From contig NC_134276.1 in the NCBI RefSeq assembly GCF_949628215.1, forward strand, positions 13,171,690 to 13,235,689: a stretch of DNA of 64,000 nucleotides, given 5' to 3'. Below, piece by piece: positions 49,994-62,389 of this stretch. The notes beneath the pieces were generated by a model. The model did not search any database. It was not told the DNA's origin and worked only from the letters and a program-made list of their open reading frames with translations. This stretch comes from Phalacrocorax aristotelis. Lineage: Eukaryota > Chordata > Aves > Suliformes > Phalacrocoracidae. Each line of letters begins with the position of its first letter. The first letter of the stretch is position 1. The position numbers and the translations under genes are program-made.

Positions 49994-52657
49994 ATCCATG
50001 CCTTTTTCAAACTACTTAAGCAGTAAGTCTACTATCCTTTCCCTTGTGGAAACTAATGCATAATTTAATAGATCTCACTGTTTAAAAGTCTTTTCTAACT
50101 ATTTTGGCAAGTCATTAATTCCACAGCTAACATTATTGGCAGCAGCTTCAGGATGAAATGGAAAGATAAGATAAAATGGGAACAGTGAGAAGAGAAAATT
50201 GTTTCTTAATTTTGCTCTAAGCAGTCTTTCTGCTTGCTTCTCCTCTAAGCAAAAGGGGATTAACCTATGCCCATTTCTTTTCCAGATACAGCAAAGCTAA
50301 ATTGTGAAAAGAACCTGTAATTATTCTCCATTTGCTTACCTCCAGACACACTGTTTCCAGCTAAATATCCAACTTGCAACATAGGGAACAGAATTAAGTT
50401 GTTTCATACTTAAAATAATAGCCTTTATCAGGGTAACCAAAAAGAATCTTCCCTATCAGCAAAGCCAGTATGGCAGAGTCCTGTATTATAACCACATCTG
50501 GTTACAGTGAGGTCTTGCAATCTTGAAACAGCAAGGCTACACATCAAATAGCACTCATGCACAGCAGATTGTGCTTTATACACCCTTTTCCACTGGCACA
50601 GATATTTTGTTCTAACTCCTGCATGTGAATAATCCCATGGAAAGCAATAGCATAAATTGCACGCTTCAGATTAATCTTGTTTGTAGGTGCTTCTTTAGAT
50701 GGAGCTACTACCTTGCATGATCAAGCTCTCCAAGCAAATCTTGGGGTTTTTTTGAAGGGACTATATCACCATTGACTTCACTAGAAAGGGAGGTGAAAGA
50801 ATGATATTGTACTTACATACAGTGATGAAGTAACTGAGTCTTCAGTGAATAAGACCCCCTAAACATTTGAACTACTCAAATTGTGGTGGGGGCTTGGTGA
50901 GAAAAAAAGGCATTACTTCTGTTTCAAGGACCTCAGAGGAAACTCACAAAGAAAGAGCTGCATAAAATATATACTATCCATTAGACATCTCCCCTCCATC
51001 AGAAGCACAGGAGACATCCTCTTCCGTAACGGCACAGCATTAGTTTTTTAAACATCACTCTTGGGTCAGTCATAAGCAACTCAGTTGCTCTGTTACAGCA
51101 CTTCTGTCTTTTCTTCAGACACCAAATGCAACTCTCTGTCTCTTTCTTTGGGTCTTGCTCTTCATACTCTGCAAAAATTTTATCTGTCCTCTGAACTTTT
51201 TTTTTAAAGTTCACATTTCTGACAGGTATGAGGCTCTCCAGATCAAAAAGTCTGTTTGACTTTGTTGTTCTATACCTGGTCCTTTAGTTGCACACTGTGG
51301 GCGGGGAACAGGTACCAGGTTTTCCCTCAAGAATCCAAAACCCGTACTTGGTTTTACAGCTCCTCAGTGTAAACTATTGACTTTTTTTTCTCTCAGATAG
51401 CCAGACCATTACTTTTCCATTTTTCTAGCCTTTCTCTCAAGAAAGGGCACCTCACTTGTGCAGCACATTGCTTTGTCTGCGTCATTCCCCAGAAACACAG
51501 ATTAAGAGTCTGTTAAAAAATGCCAATTACCATTTGTCCCTCTGAGCTTAATGAACTGTAGTCATCAGCAATATTACCACAAGCCTTCCCAGAGGTCAGG
51601 TGATAGAATTAAGTATTTTCTTAGTGTTTTGGGGGTACTCATCAATAATGTACAGCAACCTTCTTAGCTCCTGAGTTCCTCCATTCCTAGTCGTTCATCC
51701 ACTTTGATCCTTCATTTGATCCTTTAAATAGGCCCTTCATTCACCCATTTAAAGCTGTTTGTTTCCTTTGGTTTAGAGTGTTTCAATTGCTCTAGAGCGA
51801 GAATGGTTTTCTAGATACAGACTAAGGTTTTTATTTGTCCTGTCCTATTGCAGAGGTAACACCTCCTTGGCTGACATATGAGAACCTCTGGTAGAGCTTA
51901 GGGCCTTCTGGGGAAAGGACCTAGCTGGGCAGCAAGGGGGAGGTCTGCTAGACCCTGGTTCAGGTGGAGTCTTCTGGAAGGAGGCAGAGGTTCCAGACTT
52001 TCAAAATAACTTGACATGCGCAGCTGGGCAGAAGCAGAGATTTCTGGGGAGATCAAAGAGCAGGCACAGAAGGAATTGAAGAAAAAGACTTTTCTTTTGA
52101 GCCAAAAAGAGACCACACCAGTTTTTGCAGCCCAGCAAACTTGCTGGACTGGGATTGACCTTGGAGAAAAGCAGTCACTCTGCAAAGAGGGGACAAGGGG
52201 GAAATCTGCCTCGCGTCCCTCTTCTATATTAATTCTGTTGCCCAGGGGATCTGGGTTTCCTCCTCCATTTTAGTAATTACAGTACTCTGGTGTATGATTT
52301 AACAGAATCTGGTTTGAAAGGTTGCAGGCCCAGTGGGTCTCTTCTTTTTGAGGAAAAGGCACAGAAAGGTACATCTTAAAGCATCATCGCAGTGTAGCTT
52401 GTTGGTTCAACCTAAAGTAGATACGTGTACAGCATCAACACCTCAGCTGATGTAAACAAGTTTAGCCCTGTTTAGTCATTAGGGTGATACCAGTCTGTGT
52501 CAAAAACTACAGGATAACTCGATTCTGTAGCTTGGGAAATAGCTTTAATGTTCTTCATGCTCCCAGTGTGCTGTCAGCAACAAAGGACATTACTTCATTA
52601 ACTTCTGCTGTGTTTAAGTATATCGTGTGTTCTAATATTCAGCTTTGCTAACTGTAG
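49994..52657. other. Intergenic DNA without recognised genes
   Basis: I see no supported feature. A frame at 52016-52273 (85 codons) has no family resemblance and a shadow on the other strand, so it is left out. Confidence 0.6.
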
Positions 52658-52713
52658 GAGCTTGTGCCTGGAGGAGAGGATGGCTAGCGAAGGAATCATT
52701 CGTCTGCTAAAAA
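52658..52713 (+). ncRNA. Candidate orphan exon (56 bp) of an unknown transcript
   Basis: A branch-like CTAAT and the acceptor TGCTAACTGTAG precede the segment, and a consensus donor (AAAAA|GTAAGTAT) follows it. Inside, an ATG at 52680 in strong context (A at -3, G at +4) opens MASEGIIRLLK up to the donor (phase 1). I do not recognise these residues. It could be a 5' exon of a distal gene, an exon of a long non-coding RNA, or chance. No partner exon was found. Confidence 0.3.
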
Positions 52714-53141
52714 GTAAGTATTCTCTGAAAACTGGAACCGGACTTATCTGATAGCAAATTCAACAGCTATGAAATGTCATCTCGTTTCAAAGTTGGAAAG
52801 AAAATTGGTGAAAATTGAAATCTAATGTGAATGAAGATATCACATTGGGTTGTTTGTTTCAGTTTTAATGTATCGCCTGTATTTTATACGGTTAAAACAT
52901 TTTTAAGCAATAATTTCAAATAATACATTGAAGTATTTTAAAGAATTTTTCAGGTGTTTTTTTTTTCCCCCAGAACAATAATTAGATTGTCAGGGAGTTC
53001 TCCCAAGATGGGTTAGCTTAAAAAACAGCAAAATTTTACAAGGCAGAAATGCTCCATTACTCTTTTGACTAAGTGTAATTACTTTTATTTTTATTTCGTA
53101 TGATCTGCATTTCATTAATTTTGGACTTCTGTGATTCTTGT

Positions 53142-53711
53142 TGTCCTGGTTTCAGCTGGGATAGAGTTAATTTTCTTCATAGTATGGGGCTCTGTTTTGG
53201 ATTTGTGATAAAAACAGTGTTGATAATGTGGAGATGTTTTAGTTGTTGCTAAGTAGCGCTTACACTGGTCAAGGACTTTTTCAGCTCCCCGTGCCCTGCC
53301 GGGTGCACAAGGAGCTGGGAGGGGGCACAGCCAGGACAGCTGACCCAAACTGACCAGAGGGATATTCCATACCGTGTGGTGTCATGCTCATCAATAAAAG
53401 CTAGAGGAAGAAGATGGCAGTGGGAGATGTTCAGAGAGATAGCATTTGTCTTCCCAAGTAACCGTTACTTGTGATGGAGCCCTGCTTTCCTGGGGATGGC
53501 TGAACACCTGCCTGCCCATGGGAAGGAGTGAATGAATTCCTTCTTTCACTTTGTTTGTGTGTCCGGCTTTTGCTTTACCTATTAAACTGTCGTTATCTCA
53601 ACCCACAAGTTTTCTCACTTTTACTCTTCTGATTCTCTCTCCCATCCCACTGGGGGGAGTGAGCGAGCGGCTGCGTGGGGCTGAGTTGCCAGCTGGGGTT
53701 AAACCACGACA
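53142..53711 (+). mobile_element. Solo LTR of an endogenous retrovirus
   Basis: A 570-bp element begins TGTCCTGGTTTCAGCTGGGA and ends GGGGTTAAACCACGACA, with the TG...CA ends of an LTR. The sequence matches a solo LTR family I know from many bird genomes (ERVL-like). AATAAA at 53393-53398 sits where that family usually has its TATA region, and an ATTAAA-type signal lies near 53581. No internal viral genes or second LTR are present, so it is the product of LTR-LTR recombination. The flanks CTTGT and CTTAC resemble an imperfect 5-bp target duplication. Confidence 0.88.
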
Positions 53712-56700
53712 CTTACTCAGAAGAAATCTTCAGTGTTAGCTGTCTAGTTTAGCAGGGATTTTTATCTAGATGTCACAGATGGGAAGTAAACATAAAAGGT
53801 ACTTCAGATGTAAAATAAACGTGCACTTAATTCCTACTCACTTTTGGTAGGAACACATTTATATTTCATGGTTTCTAAACTCAAAATACTGTAATATCTA
53901 AATCTGGATGGCTGCTTCCAGGGGGAAATGATAAACAGCATTGTCCCTTGCAGTTAGATAGCAATACTTGAGAACAGTCCATTCAGCAACAAATCAAGAT
54001 TTATATTAAAGAGGAAAGCCATCTTAATCTTGCCTAGGTTACATCAATGTATGAAACTTATTTGAAATAGAAGGTAGAAACAGTAACCTATGAAAAAAGG
54101 TGATTACAGTTCAGCCCAGAGAAGAAATGATAACATGGTGATAGAAAAGGTGCTGTCTGTAACATGGAACTGTTTTTCCTTCTGCACTGAAACAGAAAAC
54201 TAGGTATCTACAATAACGGACTAAAAGGATGATCTTATCTGATATTAAGTGTGTATACTGCTTCATGGAATAGACAGAATACATGGGAAAAGATGCATTG
54301 CAGTGTGTAAAAAAGTCTTTGTCAGCTATAGAGCGCTTTTGATCTTAGTATTTTATCTTCTGTGAATTTTTGTATATTGTGACTTTCATATATTATATAT
54401 GGCATCGATTTGTGTTTTTTACTGATAGAGAAGGAAAAAGGAATACCTAATGCAATGTGATAAATGAGGCGGAGATATTTTAACATATACAGCTATTTGT
54501 GGACTTTGTGCTTTTTTTAGACATGCCTGAGTGCAGAAGAGCAAATAAAAAATTGTAGCTGATAGGTAGATTTTCTTTAACCCACTGTTTCATAGTAGTA
54601 AATGCAGATAGCATGTTTATGATAATTTTCCTTAGAGGCTCCCAAGTTCAGGTAACATAAAATATTTTCATGGACTCTATCAACCCAGGCTTGTGAGATT
54701 TGGGTTAAACTTCCAATTCTGCTACAGCCAGCCAGCAGGCTTCATGGACATGACACAAACTCTTAATTTTCCATCTATAAAACAGATGAAATAACCAATG
54801 GCAGTAGCTGATCAGCTATAAGTGAATCTACCAGGCATCCAAATATGGATTAGGTGACCTCTTGAAGTCTTTTGTGGTCTTATTTTCCAATTTCTTTTTC
54901 CCTGCCTCTTCCATTAAAAATGCAGTGCACCTGAGTGGTCAGATCAGCCAGTGCCTCTTAGCCCATATAGACGGAATTCCAACACTGTGACATCCAGTGC
55001 CAGCAAGGGGCTCCCAGCACTATTGGAGTGGAAATAATAATAAAAAAATACAGCCTTGATGCAAGTTGATTGTTACTACTCACAAGCAATACATCAGATT
55101 CATACAAACTACTTGTTATCTCCCAGGATGAAGTTTTCACTGAGTCAAAGGGAGAGGATTATTGCTTCACGAATAAACAACTGCAGAGAGTTTGCAGATA
55201 AAAAAGCAGAGACTGCAAAAGGCTTTCCAGGAATCAGATCATTTCTTTTGTTAAGTTGCTCTAAAGGACATTGTGTTCCTTGCCATTGCACCTAGAAAAA
55301 TATATTTCTCCAGCTATGGAGAAATTTATTTTTTCAACATGGTGAAGTACGGTGGTGTTTTTAGAGCTGTTATGAATCTTAGGTAGGAAACATGGGAACT
55401 GTTCTGATATATGGCAGATGTAGCACAACTATTGTGATGAAAACCACCCAAGGAGCTCATATTTTCTTTTTCTCACCTGCTGTGTTTGGAAAACCCTTCG
55501 GTGTGTATCATCAGTCTGGAGTTACAGAGCACCAAAGCTGGATGTCAGAAGATTCAGGAAACATCACTGGTTCCAGCTCATCCCTCATGTAGCATCATGG
55601 ATTCGGGTGAGCTTATATCAGGAGTAAGATGAGCCCAGTGATCTTCACTGAGCCTGCTTGACTTCGTGAAATCCAGCATGAGGTTTTGTAATGCTAATCT
55701 GACAGTAGAGGCCAAAGAGATATATAAGCTGAGGTGAGAATTTAGGAAACGGAGGAGTGGGAGGAGGAAGAGAAAGCAAGGAGGGGAGAGAAAGCTGATT
55801 TGAGATTATTATCATCTCTGCATATCTCTTTGCCCTTTGTCTTTCCTCTGCTTTTATTTGTGGTTCTTTTTGCCATTCTTTTATTTATCTTGACATTATT
55901 TTCATGGTTCAGTTATTTTAACCAATCTTTTCTCTGTGGTGCTTGTTCAGTTTTTTAGCACCATCGTTTCAACAGCTTTTAACAGCTACACATATTAACC
56001 AAGTCACAGGGACCCACTGGGGGCAGGCGATTCAGCCTTTCAGCAGCACTTAGGTAATCTCCTTTACTCTGATCCCATCGTGCTCTGCATATGTTCAATT
56101 AGCAGCAAAATGTAGTTGTGAAAAAGTGGACTTCTGTAGGTCTAATGCAGAGCAGGTGGAGATCTTGGGCTATGGATCCACTTAAAAAGAATAAACTCTG
56201 TCCATGAAATGAGAAAATATGGACTGGATGCAGAGTTACTGATGTTTGCTAATATTGTGCTGTTGCAGTTGTTATTTCACTGTTAAGCACATTACTGCAG
56301 TGCCCAGGAATCACAGTTGTAGACTACAATTTGTGCTTGCTACACACACTGGTCATAAAGCAGAACTCCTATTTTGGGGAAGGCTCTTCTGGACGAAAAT
56401 TATCTTTTTGAGGTGAGCAGGAGGAAAAAATTAGCAGGTTTGCAGTTCTCTGAGTTTCTTTTATCAGCAGGTCTTGGTGACATTTTCAGGAGCAGATAGG
56501 AAAAGTCAAATTAGAAAGCAATTTGAGCTTTCCAGTCTGCACAGATACTGGATTTAAGCCCTTGTCTGACTTAGAGTTATGATTTTGAAAGTAATTTAGA
56601 GGAAATATATTTTTTAAAGATCACTGTTTACTGCTTGAAATCGCATTTTGCAAGAGAAACGTTATAAGATCAAATAAGAACTTTCAACTTCTTCAGTAAG

Positions 56701-59700
56701 GACTTTCAAGAACACAGGACAAAAGGTGAAGGCTTTTTTGTGTTCTGTTTTGCTTCTTTTAACTTTATAAAGATGGTGGCTGTAGTGAAAGCTCTGCTCC
56801 CAGGAGTATGACGCAAGCAGAGTGGTCTGTGAAAAACTCTCTTTCGGCTGTGAAGTCCAGAGGTTAAACATATTTGATGAAATAATATTTAATACTATGC
56901 AAGGAGATCTGATATACAGTTCCCACTGCAGACAAGTCTCTGTGTAGTGTTTGAGAGCTTATCTTGTTCCCTCTAAGAGGAGGTGGTTTCTGATTATGCT
57001 CCTAACAAAACAAATGAAATAGCTTGGTAATGCTGGAGACTGTAGATGGTAAATGAATATGTCATCATTGCCAGTTCAGATATCACCTGAATGTTTTTTA
57101 TATGAAGGTTGAGGGATACTAAAAATAAAACAAAAAAAAAATGTTGCTAACATTACTCTGTTGATTGAAGACAAAATATTCTGTTTTGAATGATGCTTGG
57201 ATTTTTCATGTGTTCAGTGTTTATTCTCTCTGGCTATATATACATATTTAAATGCATTTTTGTTAAAATTAAAACCAAGTTATTGATCTGTCAAAATGCT
57301 TTTATGAAACTTATTCTCTGTCAAGAGCTTTGCTGAGCAACATGTAGCCCAAAGTAGCCAATTTACAAAAGACAGATAATTTAGAGGCAAAGTTGTCATG
57401 ACAACTTTAACTCCATCTCCGCCTTTTCTTCCATGCATACGTTATTAAATGGTGGGGTGGAGGGGTTGTCAAGGGAACTTAAGCTGAGCACGCTGATTTC
57501 TGTGGATTGAGAGTTTAGCCTAAGCACTGTTTTTATTTATTTTTAATTACTGCTTTTAATTCAGAATTGTGGTTAGTTAGTCCTGTATTTAGACTTTTAG
57601 GATATTTTGGGATCTTATGGATGAATGACATGCATAATATGCAAGAAATAAAAAAGAGAAAAAATACTTTAGGACTTCTGTTGAAAACTGCATAGAACTC
57701 CAGTTAAAGGATTGTGTTAAACCCCAATTTCAGCAATACTTCATGTGAAAAGAAGGATCTTTGATACCTTTATTCTAAATACAATGTCCTTGGTTTTGAT
57801 TTCATGGCAGTTTTACTAAGGGATAACACCACAGAGCTAAATGGCACTATTTCTGATTCACAGCAGCGTAAGTAAAAACAAATCCAGGTAAAACTGTTCT
57901 TTAAGAAACATAACAGACTTTCCTTCCTTTTTCCCTTGTGTAAACAAAGTAAAATAAACAACAAATTTTGACTCTGATCAACCACTGAAGGACTAATGTC
58001 TATCCAACCAGGGACCAGCTTCACTTAGTGCTCAGTGTTTGGTACAGCTAATGCAGGAGGCAGCAGAGGTGTTGGATGCCCGACATGGTTTGTCAGAGCA
58101 GAAACCGCTCCAGAATAATTTAGAATAATATCTTAAGTGAGAAAGTAATGGATGGATGGCTCTGTTTCTTTGCTTGTACTAGCAATTGTTAAGCCTGTTC
58201 ACTAAAGCTGTTTTGGAGAAAGCTGGTGCTGCCTGCCATCCACAGGGACCTGCAAGCCCACCTGCTCTCCGTGCATCCAGCTGACTTGTGAGGGTCCTTT
58301 CCAGTCTATCCCTGACTGTGCACTTCCCGAAGAACCTAGCTGGCAGGTTACAGCACTGCTGCTAGGACATGGGAAATTTGCCATAACGTCCAAATGCGTG
58401 ATGCTGTCTGTTGGAATTAAACTGATGAACTGTTTCATTTCAGTACAGTGTTCAGTACTCTCCTGTGTAGGAGAGAAATTGCCATAGTCTGTACTGATTC
58501 AGCTGGACCTGAGCTTTAAACTTTGAGCCAGATGTTGGTACCATCTGATGTAAGTGATGTGGAGCGAAAGCTGCTGGAATGCAAGAGTTTGATCATGAAT
58601 TGCAAACTGAAGACATACCAATGAATGGCTTCAGCAATAACTTTTGGCTACAGATACCTAGGGTCCATCTGTTCTAGGAAAATGATCGGCTGCTGACAGC
58701 TGTGGTTAACAAGAGTGCAACAATGGCAGGAGACTCTCCAGGGCAGGATTAAAGTGGAGGCATTAGGAGGAAGCTTTCCCTGCTCTTGCTCTGAATGTAC
58801 ATTTTCTGTGGATAAGGGACTTTGCTCTGCTGTGGTGCCTTGCCAAGCATACCTTTACCATACTGTGAAAAAAAATCTATGCTAAAGGGTGACGCAGCTG
58901 GAAGCTTGCACAAAATTATGTAACAACCTAGGAGAAAGTATCACCAAGCAGAAACAGGTCTGCATTTTGAAATGACCCCTTGGGAAAGACTAGTCAAAGC
59001 TAGAATCCTGGACAAATTTGAAAAGCTGCTGCCTGTGCCTGCAGGGGTGAATGGTTGTGACAATCTGTGGAGTAAACAGCTGTTTCAGGAGTGGAAGAAG
59101 CACAGTCTGGAGAATGTGAGCACAGGCAGCAGTTGTCAGCTGGGTGGATGGGGCTGATGGATTATAAACGGAAGCTTATAAGCACTTTGGGCAAACTTCT
59201 GTACCTGCTTCTGGTCTGTGGATGTTCCCATCCCCGTGGCAGATCTCTGCTGTACATCCTGTGCAATTCTCCTTGACACTGAGGAAGATCAGTTTGGAAT
59301 AATGTAAGTCAGATCTCAAAACGTAGCTGAGCCACAGTGCAGGTAACGCACTTTATTACCTGGATCAAGAAAGGTCCATGCAGTGCCGCAGGCTGTGTGT
59401 TTATGTTGGGAGACATGCAACTGAACTTTAAATTGTCACAAAGCTATTCATAGTCTAATAACTAAAGGAGAGGACGAAGACCTATTATCATGAATTTTCC
59501 TGTCTTAAGCACAGAAGGTGTCCCAGCACCTTGAGAAAAATATTTGAATTGTATTTAAAACAATATGGGGAGGAGTGGGAGCAAAGCCAAGAAAGCTTCA
59601 CTGGCTTATTTCCAAGCATATGGAACAATTAATAATGGACTGAAACTGCAAAATTAGAGCTGGGTATCAGGAGTTTTGGATAGTGTGCATTGGTTCATGA

Positions 59701-61635
59701 TGAACAGCACTTGAACACCACAGTGACGGGTACATACAAGGATCTAATAATGCATACATTCCAGAGATATAAAAGTGTACAAGTCCGCTGATGCATAGGG
59801 GAAATAAGTGAAATTCAGCTATTACTTTTATTGGCTGTGAACGCTTCACTGGAGAGGCTTCATTACTTAGCAAGAGCTGGCATGGAAGCTCCTTATATTC
59901 TTATTGGCTGTGAACATTTTCCCTACAACTGGGACTTGTAATGTCAAAGCAACAGGACTGTTTTGGACTCTTGATTCAAGAACTGTGGCCTCCAGGTCAT
60001 AAATTTTATAATTTCGTAGCTCACTTGGAAACCCCCATTCCTCTCTCCCCAGCAAAGTTTGCCAGGAGTTCAAGTGGGCCATTTACCCTCTTTGGAAAAA
60101 GGGATGTTGAATGATTAGTTTTTCTTCACACGCATGGGTTGTGTTATTCATATTGAGATCCTGGGCAGAGCTCCATGGCACATGGGAAAGATTTCTGTTC
60201 CCTTGGTCTTTATGGACCTGTCCTTGCAGGGCCAGCATTTTTGATGTAGGCACACTCATTTTTCGTTCAGATAGGCCATTAGTCTAGCATCTCTTCTGGC
60301 CTCATTCTGCAAATTGTTACCTGCCACTGCCCTTGCTAACTTCAGGGGAAGCAGTTCCATCAGTATGGCTATGTGTGCTTGAATAAGTATTTGGGGGAGG
60401 GGAGCCTTCCTTTGTTCTCCTTTAAAAATAGCAGCTGTAAAGGTTAAAGCTCTTGCTTTAACCAAAGAATCAAATATAAGTTAATATATGACATTAAATC
60501 TAAAGATCACAGAATTGGGTGGGTGTGTGGGAACAGGGGAAAATGCCTTGTTTGAATTTGATGTGTGTTATGCACAAATTCTCCCTTTCTTGTAATATCT
60601 TGTATGCTTTATGGCCAAAGAAAGCATGGCAATTGCAGCTAATCTGGTCCCACTCTAGAAAGTCCATAAACTTGCACAGGGGATATGTGAAGTCGAGTCG
60701 GAGGAGCAAGAACTGACTGTTCTGTATAATCCAGCTATTTTGCTTTGAGAATAACTTCTGCAGCTAAGCCACTAGTGGCATCATGTGCCATTTTTCTTCC
60801 ATGTGATCAGGCATGCATTTACCCTGTAGAAGCTTGGATATGTAGCTTTTTAAAAGTAGTTTGGTATTTTCATTTGCTAGACCTGCTATTTCTCTGGTTT
60901 ACCATAGTGGCTCTGGTACAGGCTACACAGTAACTGCTTCAGGATTGCTTAGCTCTGCCCAGCATCAGACATGACTGGAGTAGAGAAGTGGAAGTGGAGA
61001 AGAAAGGAATAAGCAAGAGCCGTTTCCAAGCACACAGTAAAATGCTTTGCCCTCTAAGCAAGACAAAATAGAAACCTGTGAATTCCTTCCAAGGCTCCTT
61101 CCTAATGTGGCATAGCTAAACGTTACCCTCTATTGAGAGCTGTGTCTGAGTGTCACTGTCAAACCCTCAGGAAACAAATTCAGAAAAACCAAGAAATATT
61201 GGCCTTTGTGCCTCCAGTTTATAATGTTAATTGCCTGTTTTAATGCAACACAAGTTAAGAATTTAATCTGGAGACAATTCTGCTGTCCTCAGTCTGTGTC
61301 TCAGATTTCTATTCCTTTTCAGAAATAAAGTATCACCTATAACTTTGAATTTTTTTGATTTGTCACTTTGTTGTAGATCAAACAAAATACATTTTAAATG
61401 CAGGATTTTTAATATACATGTCTTCTTATGTCTTATTAATGCAATCAGCCAGCTTAGGAAAAATATGTCAGATATGCAGAGAGTATTCTTTCTTCCTCTC
61501 CTCCTTCAGAAAATATAGGTTATGCTTATGAAGATTAACTGCTTGCTTTGGAAACTGGAGTGATCTATTTTTATACAGGTGAGGTAAAATATGGGCAGGA
61601 ACTGTTTATGCCTTTTATGTCCTCCAGGGCCTAAT
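53712..61635. other. Intergenic DNA without recognised genes
   Basis: About 8 kb in which I see no supported gene or transposon. A purine-rich tract lies at about 55749-55796. Open frames are short and unmatched. Confidence 0.6.
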
Positions 61636-62389
61636 TACAGAATCAGAATCACAGAATGGCAGGGGTTGGAAGGAACCTCTGGAGATCATCTTGTCCAACC
61701 CCCTGCTTGAGCAGGCACACCCAGAGCAGGGGGCACAGGAACGTGTCCAGGAGGGGTTTGAATGTCTCTAGGGAAGGAGACTCCACAACCTCCCTGGGCA
61801 GCCTGTGCCACTGCTCTGGCACCCGCACAGGAAAGAAGTTTTTTCTCATATTCAGGTGGAACTTCCTGTGTTCCAGCTTGTGTCCATTGCCCCTTGTCCT
61901 GTCGTTAGGCACTGTTGAAAAGAGTCTAGTCCCATCACCCTGACACCCACCCTTTAGATATTTATAGGTATTGATGAAATCCCCCCTCAGTCTTCTCTTC
62001 TCCAGGCTGAACAAACCCAAGCCTCTCAGCCTTTCCTCATATGGGAGATGCTCCAGTCCCCTGATCATCCACTGGACTTGCTGAAGCAGTTCCACATCCT
62101 TCTCAAACCGGGGAGCTCAGAACTGGATGCAACACTCCAGATGTGACCTCACTAGGGCAGAGTAGAGGGGGAGGATAACCTCCCTCAACCTGCTGGCCAC
62201 ACTCCTTTTAAGGTACCCCAGGACACCCTTGGCCTTCTTGGCCGCAAGGGCACAGTGCTGGCTCATGGTCACCTTGTGGTCCACCAGCACTCCCAGGTCC
62301 TTCTCAGCAGAGCCGCTTTCCAGTAGTTCAGCCCCCAGCCTGTACTGGTGGAGGGGATTGTTCCTTCCAAGGTGCAGGACCTTGCACTT
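61636..62389 (-). mobile_element. 5'-truncated CR1 LINE
   Basis: It starts with AGAATCAGAATCACAGAATGG and GGTTGGAAGGAACC (the 3' end read on the minus strand) and ends at GGTGCAGGACCTTGCACTT near 62389. The frame 62095-61649 retains the ORF2 C terminus from [19 protein letters not shown] through [14 protein letters not shown] sequence. It closely resembles the 3' half of the long copy at 33583-36790, suggesting the same CR1 subfamily. Confidence 0.95.

Noticed and set aside
51898..52273. Overlapping 85- and 95-codon frames as a possible gene
   Set aside because: Opposite-strand frames of similar length, no splice context and no recognised family.
53115..53348. 77-codon minus-strand frame
   Set aside because: It lies within the solo LTR; LTRs of this family do not encode a protein there.
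60769..60781. CTCF-like CCACTAGTGGCAT
   Set aside because: One base short in the core spacing; it is simply a small palindrome.
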